Assembly (NCBI RefSeq): GCF_003264115.1
Contig: NZ_CP021912.1
Coordinates: forward strand, 1,843,001-1,907,000
Length of the DNA: 64,000 nucleotides
Source of the DNA: Erythrobacter sp. KY5
Lineage (GTDB): Bacteria; Pseudomonadota; Alphaproteobacteria; Sphingomonadales; Sphingomonadaceae
Direction: 5' to 3'
Shown: positions 26,858 to 34,581 of the stretch, in pieces
How positions within the stretch are numbered: position 1 is the first letter of the stretch
Layout of the letters: every line of letters starts with the position of its first letter
Made by a program: the position numbers and the translations under genes
Notes under the pieces: generated by a model
Database searches by the model: none
What the model saw: only the letters and a program-made list of their open reading frames with translations
Told to the model about the DNA's origin: nothing

Positions 26858-27861
26858 CCACTATCCGCACCGACTGGACCCGCGACGAGATCGCGGACCT
26901 GTTCGATCTGCCTTTCACTGAGCTGCTCTTCCGCGCGGCAAGTGTTCATCGCGAGAACCATCCGCCTGAGCAGATCCAGCTCTGCACGCTGCTCTCGATC
27001 AAGACCGGCGGGTGCCCGGAGGATTGCGGCTATTGCTCGCAATCGGTGAAGGCGGACAGCGGGGTCGAAGCGACCAAGCTCATGGACGTGCAGGCAGTGC
27101 TTCAGCGCGCAGCACAGGCCAAGGATGCTGGGTCCCAGCGCTTCTGCATGGGCGCGGCGTGGCGCAAGCCCAAGGATCGCGACATGCCTGCGATCGTCGA
27201 AATCGTTAAAGGCGTGCGCGACATGGGGCTGGAGACCTGCATGACGCTGGGCATGCTGAAGCCCCATCAGGCCGAAATGCTCGCCGAGGCGGGGCTCGAT
27301 TATTACAACCACAATATCGACAGCAGCCCGGAATATTACGAGCGGGTCATCTCGACACGCGATTTTCAGTGCCGCCTCGACACGCTCGACCACGTGCGCA
27401 GCGCAGGGATAAACGTTTGCAGCGGAGGAATTGTGGGCATGGGTGAGGCGCGCGATGACCGCGTCGGTTTCATCCACACTCTTGCCACTCTGCCCGCGCA
27501 TCCCGAAAGCGTACCCGTCAACGCGCTGGTGCCGGTAAAGGGCACGGTGCTAGGCGATATGCTTGCCGACACGCCGCTCGCCAAGATCGACGATATCGAA
27601 TTCGTCCGTACGGTCGCTGTCGCGCGCATAACCATGCCCATGAGCATGGTCCGCCTCTCTGCAGGCCGCGAGAGCATGAGTGAGGCGACGCAGGCGCTTT
27701 GCTTCCTTGCCGGCGCGAACTCGATCTTCACCGGCGACAAACTGCTAACTGCACCCAATGCGGGCGATGACAGCGATGGCGCACTGTTTGCAAAACTCGG
27801 CCTTACGGCGCTTCAGGGTGAGGAGCCCGCACGCGGCTGCAAGGTGAGCGAACCGGCATAG
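26854..27861 (+). CDS. bioB: Biotin synthase
   Basis: Radical SAM enzyme that inserts sulfur into dethiobiotin. The SAM-cluster cysteines are Cys54, Cys58 and Cys61 in [36 protein letters not shown] and RLSAGRESM are also diagnostic, and Arg in the last coordinates the second cluster. 335 residues. Standing between the mutase and pccA, it can supply the biotin that PccA needs. The other bio genes are not in the window. Confidence 0.95.
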   Translation: MTTIRTDWTRDEIADLFDLPFTELLFRAASVHRENHPPEQIQLCTLLSIKTGGCPEDCGYCSQSVKADSGVEATKLMDVQAVLQRAAQAKDAGSQRFCMGAAWRKPKDRDMPAIVEIVKGVRDMGLETCMTLGMLKPHQAEMLAEAGLDYYNHNIDSSPEYYERVISTRDFQCRLDTLDHVRSAGINVCSGGIVGMGEARDDRVGFIHTLATLPAHPESVPVNALVPVKGTVLGDMLADTPLAKIDDIEFVRTVAVARITMPMSMVRLSAGRESMSEATQALCFLAGANSIFTGDKLLTAPNAGDDSDGALFAKLGLTALQGEEPARGCKVSEPA

Positions 27862-27865
27862 GGAC

Positions 27866-28687
27866 ATGTCGCTGGGCTTCTCGGTCGATTCGCTTCTTCC
27901 GCGAGCGCGGGGGGGAGGGCAGTTGCGCATGGGGCTGGTCCGCCTGACCGAAGAGCAATGGCTTCAATCGGACCCTGATCTGGGGTCGAGGCGCATCGCC
28001 TTTGCCGAATGGCCTGAAGGGGTGCAACTGACGCCGGAGGCCGAAGAGCCAGGGAGCGAGTTGGCCGCGATGCTGGGCGTCGACGGCGGGCTTGCTGGGG
28101 CAGCGCTCGGCTCGCATGAGGACATGTGCCTCCTCACCAAGCGTGAAAAGGACGACCAGTATCGCCTGATCGGGGCGGCCGTGGCGTGGCCCTCCGACTG
28201 GCGCCCTGCGGACAAGATCGGTCTACCCTTGCGTGCGCTTCATGCGCCTATCGCGGGGTATGAAGAGCAACTGGCAACCGGCGTCGATCGGTTCATGGAA
28301 ACGTTGAAGCCGGGCACCATCTATGGAAGGTGCAACTGGTTCATTGCCGCAACCGGTGATCGCCGCTGGCTCGAACAGCGTCCTGCGGTGGAGGCTTTCG
28401 CAGATGTAACGCCTGCCAATGCGGGTGAGACCTTGTTCGTCCGATCCGAACGCCAGACGTTGCGAAGGCTGCCGGAAACCGGAGCGATTCTGTTTACCAT
28501 CGGTATTTATGTCGAACCGCTCGCGGCGCTTTCTCCCGATAACATCTCGAGACTGGCCGAGGCGGCGAAAAGCCTCGTCGCGGGTGAAGGCGACAGGCGC
28601 GGCGCTCCCGCCTATGCCGATGCTCTGGTCCGATACGCCGATCGGCTCCCGCATACTGGCGCGACGATACCGAGCTTACCCACATAA
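27866..28687 (+). CDS. DUF3445 (heme-dependent oxidative N-demethylase-like) protein
   Basis: The N-terminal MGLVRLTEEQWLQSDPDL, the AVAWPSDWRPADKIG stretch and the C-terminal FVRSERQTLRRLPETGAILFTIGIYV match the DUF3445 family, in which one member is the haem-binding subunit of dimethylamine monooxygenase. The motifs usually taken as its cofactor and substrate sites are present, but no partner subunits are adjacent, so the reaction is unknown. 273 residues, 4 nt after bioB. Confidence 0.75.
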   Translation: MSLGFSVDSLLPRARGGGQLRMGLVRLTEEQWLQSDPDLGSRRIAFAEWPEGVQLTPEAEEPGSELAAMLGVDGGLAGAALGSHEDMCLLTKREKDDQYRLIGAAVAWPSDWRPADKIGLPLRALHAPIAGYEEQLATGVDRFMETLKPGTIYGRCNWFIAATGDRRWLEQRPAVEAFADVTPANAGETLFVRSERQTLRRLPETGAILFTIGIYVEPLAALSPDNISRLAEAAKSLVAGEGDRRGAPAYADALVRYADRLPHTGATIPSLPT

Positions 28688-28756
28688 GGCAGGTTGATAC
28701 GGGCCTTTTGGGGCGGCATAGGCTTTGCAACGCTTTACCGCCCACGGAGGCCTCCT

Positions 28757-30793
28757 TTGTTTTCGAAAATCCTGATTGCCAATCGCGGTGAGATCGCCTG
28801 CCGCGTCATTCAGACCGCTCGCAAGATGGGAATCGCGACTGTCGCGGTGTACTCCGACGCTGATCGCAACGCGCCCTTTGTGCGCATGGCGGACGAAGCG
28901 GTCCACATTGGACCGTCGCCTGCGGCTGAAAGCTATCTGCTTCCTGAAAAGATCATCGCGGCGTGCAAGGAAACAGGCGCCGAGGCGGTGCATCCAGGTT
29001 ATGGCTTCCTGTCGGAACGGGCGAGCTTTGTAGAAGCTCTCGAAGCGGAAAACATCGCGTTCATCGGTCCGCCTCCCGGCGCAATCGCGGCCATGGGCGA
29101 CAAGATCGAATCCAAGAAGCTTGCTGAAAAAGCGGGCGTGAATGTCGTGCCCGGCCATATCGGCGAAATCCGCGATACCGAGCACGCTGTCGAGATTGCG
29201 AACGAGATCACCTACCCGGTGATGATGAAGGCTTCGGCTGGCGGCGGGGGCAAGGGCATGCGTCTCGCCTGGTCTGAGAAAGACGTGCGCGAAGGGTTCG
29301 AGGCGACGAAGCGCGAAGGATTGAATTCCTTTGGCGACGATCGCGTCTTCATCGAGAAATTCATCGAAAACCCGCGCCACATCGAAATTCAGATCCTCGG
29401 CGATAAGCACGGGAACATCCTCTACCTCAATGAGCGGGAATGCTCGATCCAGCGGCGCCACCAGAAGGTGGTCGAAGAAGCGCCGTCACCTTTCGTCACG
29501 GACAAGATGCGCAAGGCGATGGGCGAGCAGTGCGTCGCGCTTGCGCGAGCGGTTGATTACCACTCCGCCGGGACGGTAGAGCTGATTGTCAGCGGCGCAG
29601 ATAAGACCGGTGAGAGCTTTTACTTCCTTGAGATGAACACGCGCCTGCAAGTCGAGCATCCCGTGACCGAAGCCATCACCGGGGTCGATCTTGTCGAGCA
29701 GATGATCCGCGTGGCGGCCGGCGAAAAGCTTGAACTCACTCAGGACGACATCGGCATCGATGGCTGGTCTATAGAAAACCGCGTCTATGCCGAAGACCCG
29801 TATCGCGGGTTCCTCCCTTCGACGGGGCGCCTCGTTGAATACTCGCCTCCCGTACCGGGATGGACAGATGATGGTGAGGTCGCTGGCAAACCACGCCGCG
29901 GCGTTGCGCGCGGTGATGGCAGCGTACGTGTCGACGATGGCGTCTTCGAAGGCGGCGAAGTCTCGATGTTCTACGATCCGATGATCGCCAAGCTTATCAC
30001 CTGGGCACCCACGCGCGAACAAGCCGCTGACCTTCAGATCGAAGCGCTCGACCGGTTCCGCATTGTCGGGCTCGGCCACAACGTCGATTTTCTGTCGGCA
30101 ATCATGCAGCATCCGCGCTTCCGATCAGGCGATCTGACGACCGGTTTCATCGCCGAAGAATATCCCGAAGGTTTCGAAGGCGCGCCTGCCAGCGAAGAAT
30201 GGCTGCGCCAGCTGGCCGGCTTGTTTGCGGGGGCCGAATTCACGCAGCAGGTGCGCGCGCGGCGCATCTCTGGCCAGCTTAACGGGACCGACAATCCCCC
30301 GTCTCACTGGACGGTGAAGATTGATGGTCAGTCATTCGACGTAATGCTCGAAGAAGGCGGTGGCACGGTCGATGGCCAGCGTTTCAACGGCACGTGGGAT
30401 TGGGAAGTCGGTGAGACATTTGCCCATGTCACCGGTGACAACGAAATGGTCGTGCAGATCGATCGGATCGGTGTGCGCTGGCGGATGACAACGCGCGGAG
30501 CTTCGCACGAAGCCCTCGTACTGCCAGCACGACTCGCCGAGCATGAAAGCCGGATGATCGAGAAGCAGCCGCCTGATCTTTCAAAGATGCTGATCTGCCC
30601 GATGCCAGGCATGTTGATGAAGCTTCATGTCAGCGAGGGCGAAGAAGTCCAGCCCGGTCAGCCGCTTGCTACGGTTGAGGCGATGAAGATGGAAAACATC
30701 CTTCGGGCTGAGAAAGAGGGCGTGATCGCGAAGATCAACGCTGCTGAAGGCGAAAGCCTGGCGGTGGATGCGGTGATTCTCGAACTGGAATGA
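28757..30793 (+). CDS. pccA: Propionyl-CoA carboxylase alpha chain (biotin carboxylase with biotin carrier)
   Basis: ATP-dependent carboxylation of its own biotin. The order is biotin carboxylase (LFSKILIANRGEIACR, ATP-grasp KASAGGGGKGMRL, EMNTRLQVEHPVTE), a linker/BT-type domain, and a C-terminal biotin carrier with EAMKMENIL, where Lys644 takes the biotin. TTG 28757 follows GGAGG by ~7 nt and gives 678 residues. With pccB it makes the holoenzyme; the cluster also has the epimerase, mutase and biotin synthase. Confidence 0.94.
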   Translation: MFSKILIANRGEIACRVIQTARKMGIATVAVYSDADRNAPFVRMADEAVHIGPSPAAESYLLPEKIIAACKETGAEAVHPGYGFLSERASFVEALEAENIAFIGPPPGAIAAMGDKIESKKLAEKAGVNVVPGHIGEIRDTEHAVEIANEITYPVMMKASAGGGGKGMRLAWSEKDVREGFEATKREGLNSFGDDRVFIEKFIENPRHIEIQILGDKHGNILYLNERECSIQRRHQKVVEEAPSPFVTDKMRKAMGEQCVALARAVDYHSAGTVELIVSGADKTGESFYFLEMNTRLQVEHPVTEAITGVDLVEQMIRVAAGEKLELTQDDIGIDGWSIENRVYAEDPYRGFLPSTGRLVEYSPPVPGWTDDGEVAGKPRRGVARGDGSVRVDDGVFEGGEVSMFYDPMIAKLITWAPTREQAADLQIEALDRFRIVGLGHNVDFLSAIMQHPRFRSGDLTTGFIAEEYPEGFEGAPASEEWLRQLAGLFAGAEFTQQVRARRISGQLNGTDNPPSHWTVKIDGQSFDVMLEEGGGTVDGQRFNGTWDWEVGETFAHVTGDNEMVVQIDRIGVRWRMTTRGASHEALVLPARLAEHESRMIEKQPPDLSKMLICPMPGMLMKLHVSEGEEVQPGQPLATVEAMKMENILRAEKEGVIAKINAAEGESLAVDAVILELE

Positions 30794-30861
30794 GTCGCGC
30801 ACCCATTCTGGTCGGCTCACAATCTTAGAAGTGTCGGCAACTTTATACTTTCGAGGCAATC

Positions 30862-30897
30862 TATTCGTTCGGATTTTTTGTATCGATCCGACGAATA
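30862..30897 (+). terminator. Stem-loop after pccA
   Basis: TATTCGTTCGGAT and ATCCGACGAATA pair with one bulged T, with an 11-nt T-rich loop. It lies ~70 nt after the pccA stop. It probably ends the propionyl-CoA cluster transcript, though the T run is in the loop rather than after the stem. Confidence 0.4.
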
Positions 30898-30966
30898 TCA
30901 TGTTTTGACGGGTTATTATCCTTAACAAGCTGGCGCGAAGCGTGCTCTTCAAGGACGATCTGTCCT

Positions 30967-30990
30967 GTCGACTTTGCAATTCGAGTCGAC
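30967..30990 (+). promoter_or_regulatory. Stem-loop upstream of the 31027 gene
   Basis: GTCGACT and AGTCGAC form a perfect 7-bp stem with a 10-nt loop, 36 nt before the GTG. Function unknown. Confidence 0.3.
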
Positions 30991-31026
30991 CTTGATCCGG
31001 AATTTCGAACCTTGAAGGGAATTGTT

Positions 31027-31296
31027 GTGGCACAAAAAGGCACTGGCTACTTCGACCGCAAGGGCCATTTCTTCAAATCGGCGCGTGAAGCGACCGAGAG
31101 CGATCTTGCAGCGATGCTTGGTCAGATTGGCGAAGGTGAGAGCCTTGCACCCGGCATCGCACACACGATTCTAGAGAATCGCGCTCAGATCGAACGTCTG
31201 TTCGCCGAGCACGACGTGATGATCGAAGGCGACACCGCAGCGGTGGTGCGCGTCGCACCGAAGGTCACGAAGTTGCCCGAACGCACGGCCAGCTAG
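31027..31296 (+). CDS. Small hypothetical protein
   Basis: 89 residues, soluble, mixed charge. It opens with GYFDRKGHFFKSAREATESDLAAMLG, a strand-turn-helix pattern I do not recognise, then a helical stretch and a basic C-terminus. GTG 31027 is preferred because GAAGGGA ends about 6 nt upstream; a TTG at 31012 is less likely. It is convergent with the CPT-like kinase gene with a single base between stops. Confidence 0.6.
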   Translation: MAQKGTGYFDRKGHFFKSAREATESDLAAMLGQIGEGESLAPGIAHTILENRAQIERLFAEHDVMIEGDTAAVVRVAPKVTKLPERTAS

Positions 31297-31297
31297 G

Positions 31298-31846
31298 TCA
31301 TGTCGCGATCCGGTTGAGAAGTAGCGCGGCTAGTTGGTGCGCAGGGCCCGAACTCGTGTCTACCACTTCATCGTAGTCGATGCCGTCGTGCAGATGGCTT
31401 GATTGTTCTTTTCCGAGCCCGATCAAGCGATCGCCGCGGGCTTTCTCACGCGCCGCGACGACGTCCAAGGGGGCGTGGACCTGCACGACTGTGAGATTGT
31501 GATCGGTCAAGCCCTCTCGGTATTCGCGGACCTCTCTCGCATGGCATACCTCATCGACGACCACGTCGAGTCCCTTGTCCGCAGCGTTGTAGACGAACTG
31601 GCGCATGACGCTCAGCAATGCTTCGCCGCGCGGGCCGTTGACGATGTGCGGTAGAATCGAGGACCCGCCTGAGATTTTCTGGACTTCAAACCATTCCGAC
31701 CTGAACTCATGGCCATTCGGGAGAAACGAAATGAACGCGTCCATTTCTATATGGAGGAAAGTCCGATCCGCTTTCTCCTGAATGGCACGCGCCAGTGATG
31801 ACTTGCCGGCGCTGCTGACGCCATTGAGGATAATTACGCGGGCCAT
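31298..31846 (-). CDS. Chloramphenicol phosphotransferase-like P-loop kinase
   Basis: 182 residues. The Walker A loop is ILNGVSSAGKSSLARA, followed by HIEMDAFISFLPN, whose Asp matches the catalytic Asp of chloramphenicol 3-O-phosphotransferase. The LDVVVDEVCH and VHAPLDVVAAREKARGDR segments also fit this family. Natural members phosphorylate small molecules of unknown identity; resistance should not be assumed. Its ATG shares a base with the stop of the upstream cyclase (TGATG), so they are one operon. Confidence 0.75.
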   Translation of the reverse strand: MARVIILNGVSSAGKSSLARAIQEKADRTFLHIEMDAFISFLPNGHEFRSEWFEVQKISGGSSILPHIVNGPRGEALLSVMRQFVYNAADKGLDVVVDEVCHAREVREYREGLTDHNLTVVQVHAPLDVVAAREKARGDRLIGLGKEQSSHLHDGIDYDEVVDTSSGPAHQLAALLLNRIAT

Positions 31847-32616
31847 CAGTCCTCGATAATTGCGACGGCGCGGATCCAGCCTGCACTTGCTCGCTCGATC
31901 TTCACCGGAAAACAGCTCAAGGTGAAGCCGTGCGGGGGCAGGCTTTCGAGGTTGGTCAGCTTCTCTATCTGATAGTAGGGGCGGATGCGACCCGCTTTGT
32001 GGCCTTCCCAGATGATGGATGGGTCGCGCTTTTCGGCCCAGCGGCGCGCCGTGTGGCTGAGTGGGGCATCCCAGCTCCATGCGTCGGTTCCGACGACTTC
32101 CACCCCGCGCTCGGTCAGCCAGAGGGTCGCCTCGGCACCGAGCCCCACGCCCTGATCGGTGAAGTTGTCGGTTCTGTATACAGCGCCTGACTGGATGAGC
32201 ACGATATCGAGTGGCTGAAGCTCGTATTCGATCCGGGCGAAGGCCTGCTCCACCTCGGCAGCGCTCACCACATGGCCGTGCGGAAAGTGCGAGAAATCGA
32301 GCTTCACGCCCGGGCGCAGAAACCGGTCGAGCGGCGCTTCGTCGATGCTAGGCGCGGGCGTAGCCCCGGCATCCGTCGTCGAATGATAATGCCACGGCGC
32401 GTCCATATGAGTGCCGTTGTGAGTTGACAGCTCGAGCATTTCAACAGCCCAACCTTCGCCATCGGGCAGGTCGCTTTTCTCGAGGCCTGGGAAGAACATC
32501 GCGATCTGTTCCCAGGTGTCCTCGTGCGTCATGTAGGTCACTTTGGGCCGCATGACCTCCGGGTCGGAAATCACGTCGTTGGTGATCGGGATGGAAAGGT
32601 CGACAAAGCGCCTCAT
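31846..32616 (-). CDS. Cyclase family protein (kynurenine formamidase-like)
   Basis: Metal-dependent hydrolase of the cyclase family. The signature HNGTHMDAPWH (HxGTHxDxPxH) holds the metal ligands; the N-terminal RFVDLSIPITNDV and the LIQSGAVYRT stretch are also typical. The family includes kynurenine formamidase and other amide or lactone hydrolases, so the substrate is open. It overlaps aroB by four bases (ATGA) and is translated with the shikimate genes. Confidence 0.85.
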   Translation of the reverse strand: MRRFVDLSIPITNDVISDPEVMRPKVTYMTHEDTWEQIAMFFPGLEKSDLPDGEGWAVEMLELSTHNGTHMDAPWHYHSTTDAGATPAPSIDEAPLDRFLRPGVKLDFSHFPHGHVVSAAEVEQAFARIEYELQPLDIVLIQSGAVYRTDNFTDQGVGLGAEATLWLTERGVEVVGTDAWSWDAPLSHTARRWAEKRDPSIIWEGHKAGRIRPYYQIEKLTNLESLPPHGFTLSCFPVKIERASAGWIRAVAIIED

Positions 32617-33752
32617 GCTGGCACCTTCAGCTGTTCATCGAGAAACGCCGCGACGTCGGCGAGATCCACATCGCGCGCCATGTATGCGTCGCCAAGCCCC
32701 TTAAGCAGAAGGAAAGGCAGCGTCCCTGCGGCTTCCATCTTCTTGTCATGCCGCATGTGATCAACGAGCGTCGCCCCATCGCTTTGTATGTCCAGCTGCG
32801 CGATTTGCGACGGGAGCCCTGTCGCCGCAATGGCGGCTGCTGCTCGATCAGCGTCATCCGGCGACAATTGCCCGCGACGCGCCGAGTATCGCGCTGCGAG
32901 AACCATGCCGAGTGCGACCGCTTCACCGTGCAATAACCGGTCGGAGAAACCGGTTTCCGCCTCCAGCGCGTGACCGAATGTGTGGCCGAGATTGAGCAAG
33001 GCGCGCCTGCCCGACGTTTCGCGCTCGTCCTCTGCCACGATGCGAGCCTTGGCCTCGATACTCGTCGCAACCGCGCGGGCCAACGCATCAGGGCTGCGCG
33101 CGAGCACATCGGGGCCATTCGTCTCCAGCCACGCGAAGAATTCCGCGTCACCCAAAAGCCCGTATTTGAGGACTTCTGCATATCCGGCTCGCATCTCACG
33201 ATCGGGGAGCGTGTCCAATGCTTGCGTATCTGCGAGCACGAGTGAGGGCTGGTGAAATGCGCCGATCAGGTTTTTACCGGAACGGGTGTTGATTGCGGTT
33301 TTTCCGCCAACCGAGCTGTCTACCTGTGAGAGGAGGGTCGTGGGCAGCTGCACGAACCCGCACCCCCGTTTGAGGATCGCGCAGGCGAAGCCAACAAGGT
33401 CCCCCACAACTCCGCCACCGAGAGCAAAGACATGGTCAGAGCGTGTTATCCCGAGGTCAAGCAGCCAGTCGGTCAGCCGCTCAAGGCTCTCCCAGCTCTT
33501 CGAACTTTCGCCTGGCTCGACGTCGTACCAGGAAATCTCGTGGCCCTCACTGGCGAGTGAAGTTGCGAGGCGTTCGCCATGAAACTTGCGCGCGTTGACG
33601 TCGGCGACAATCGGAACAGGGCGACCGGCGAAAGGTTCGATGAATTCGCGAGCCTGAACGACTGTATCGTCAAGCAGCCCGCGCCCCACCAGCACGTTGT
33701 AAGAGCGACCGCCAAGCTCAACACGGATTGCGGTGGGTTGTGTCAGAGCCAT
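32613..33752 (-). CDS. aroB: 3-dehydroquinate synthase
   Basis: NAD and metal-dependent second step of the shikimate pathway. FALGGGVVGDLVGFACAILKRG is the NAD-binding signature and NLGHTFGHALE carries zinc-binding histidines. At 379 residues it is standard. The start overlaps the end of aroK by 10 nt. The pair aroK-aroB is the usual arrangement. Confidence 0.95.
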   Translation of the reverse strand: MALTQPTAIRVELGGRSYNVLVGRGLLDDTVVQAREFIEPFAGRPVPIVADVNARKFHGERLATSLASEGHEISWYDVEPGESSKSWESLERLTDWLLDLGITRSDHVFALGGGVVGDLVGFACAILKRGCGFVQLPTTLLSQVDSSVGGKTAINTRSGKNLIGAFHQPSLVLADTQALDTLPDREMRAGYAEVLKYGLLGDAEFFAWLETNGPDVLARSPDALARAVATSIEAKARIVAEDERETSGRRALLNLGHTFGHALEAETGFSDRLLHGEAVALGMVLAARYSARRGQLSPDDADRAAAAIAATGLPSQIAQLDIQSDGATLVDHMRHDKKMEAAGTLPFLLLKGLGDAYMARDVDLADVAAFLDEQLKVPA

Positions 33753-34309
33753 TCGTCTATTGCCTCGATGATAGCGCTAGCGGTGTCTTTGTGAGGACCG
33801 TCCTCACTAAGCACACGAACCTGCGCCTGTCTGTAGAATGGCTCGCGCTTGGAAAACAGATCGCTGAGAATCCTTTTGGGGTCGCCTTGCCGCAACAGAG
33901 GGCGTGTGTTCCGCCGCGACGTGCGCTCGACAAGAGTATCGATATCGCAGTCGATCCAGACCGCAATCGCCTGCTCCAGAATGAGCGCGCGCGTTTCGGG
34001 ATCGACAAACGCGCCGCCGCCAGTTGCAATGACGCCGTGGTTCTCTTCGATGAGGCGTGCAATGACGCGGCGCTCGCCATCGCGGAAATAGGCTTCACCG
34101 AATTCATCGAAAATTTCCGGGATAGATCGCTGCGCCGCCTCTTCGATGGCGTCGTCGGCATCGACGAAATCGCGTCTGAGCATCGTGGACAAACGCCTGC
34201 CTACGGTGGATTTCCCGGCACCCATCAAACCAACCAGCACGATTGGCTTGTCGATCGCGCCAGCGATCCGAGCGATGTCGCTCTTGGTGAGGGCTGTCTC
34301 GGCAGTCAT
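33743..34309 (-). CDS. aroK: Shikimate kinase
   Basis: Phosphorylates shikimate. The P-loop is IVLVGLMGAGKSTVGRRL (about residues 23-40), with FVDADDAIEEAA, the shikimate-binding FRDGERRVIARL and the ATGGGAF loop. ATG 34309 gives 188 residues; the frame is open further upstream but that part looks unlike the family. First gene of the aroK-aroB-cyclase-CPT operon; divergent from the 34348 gene with a 38-bp gap that must hold both promoters. Confidence 0.94.
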   Translation of the reverse strand: MTAETALTKSDIARIAGAIDKPIVLVGLMGAGKSTVGRRLSTMLRRDFVDADDAIEEAAQRSIPEIFDEFGEAYFRDGERRVIARLIEENHGVIATGGGAFVDPETRALILEQAIAVWIDCDIDTLVERTSRRNTRPLLRQGDPKRILSDLFSKREPFYRQAQVRVLSEDGPHKDTASAIIEAIDEWL

Positions 34310-34347
34310 TGCGAGCAGGCCTATACTTGGGGTAGAGCGCACGCAAC

Positions 34348-34581
34348 ATGTCTGAATCTTCGAGCAAAGTGATGGGCAGAGCCAATCAACCGGTCCATTC
34401 GTCGCATTTCCCGCCTTCGGGTCGACCATCTGGTCGATCGCGCCGTGTGCCGATTTACGCGGTGATCGGCGTTCTGGTTCTGCTTGGCGTCGCTTATGTC
34501 GATGGCGGTGAGGAGCCGATTCATCCTATAAGCCAGCCGATTGCCTCGCCTTTGGCACCCGCACAGGATGGCGCACAGTGA
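34348..34581 (+). CDS. Small single-span membrane protein, unknown
   Basis: 77 residues. A ~36-residue Ser/Pro/Arg-rich N-terminus is followed by one membrane span (VPIYAVIGVLVLLGVAYV) and a short Pro-rich tail outside. The basic RSRR just before the span suggests an N-in orientation. It overlaps the next gene by GTGA, indicating co-translation with the exported protein. I recognise no family. Confidence 0.6.
   Translation: MSESSSKVMGRANQPVHSSHFPPSGRPSGRSRRVPIYAVIGVLVLLGVAYVDGGEEPIHPISQPIASPLAPAQDGAQ

Noticed and set aside
31298..31846. Chloramphenicol resistance gene
   Set aside because: Motif similarity to the phosphotransferase is real, but chromosomal members in an operon with aro genes are unlikely to be resistance genes.
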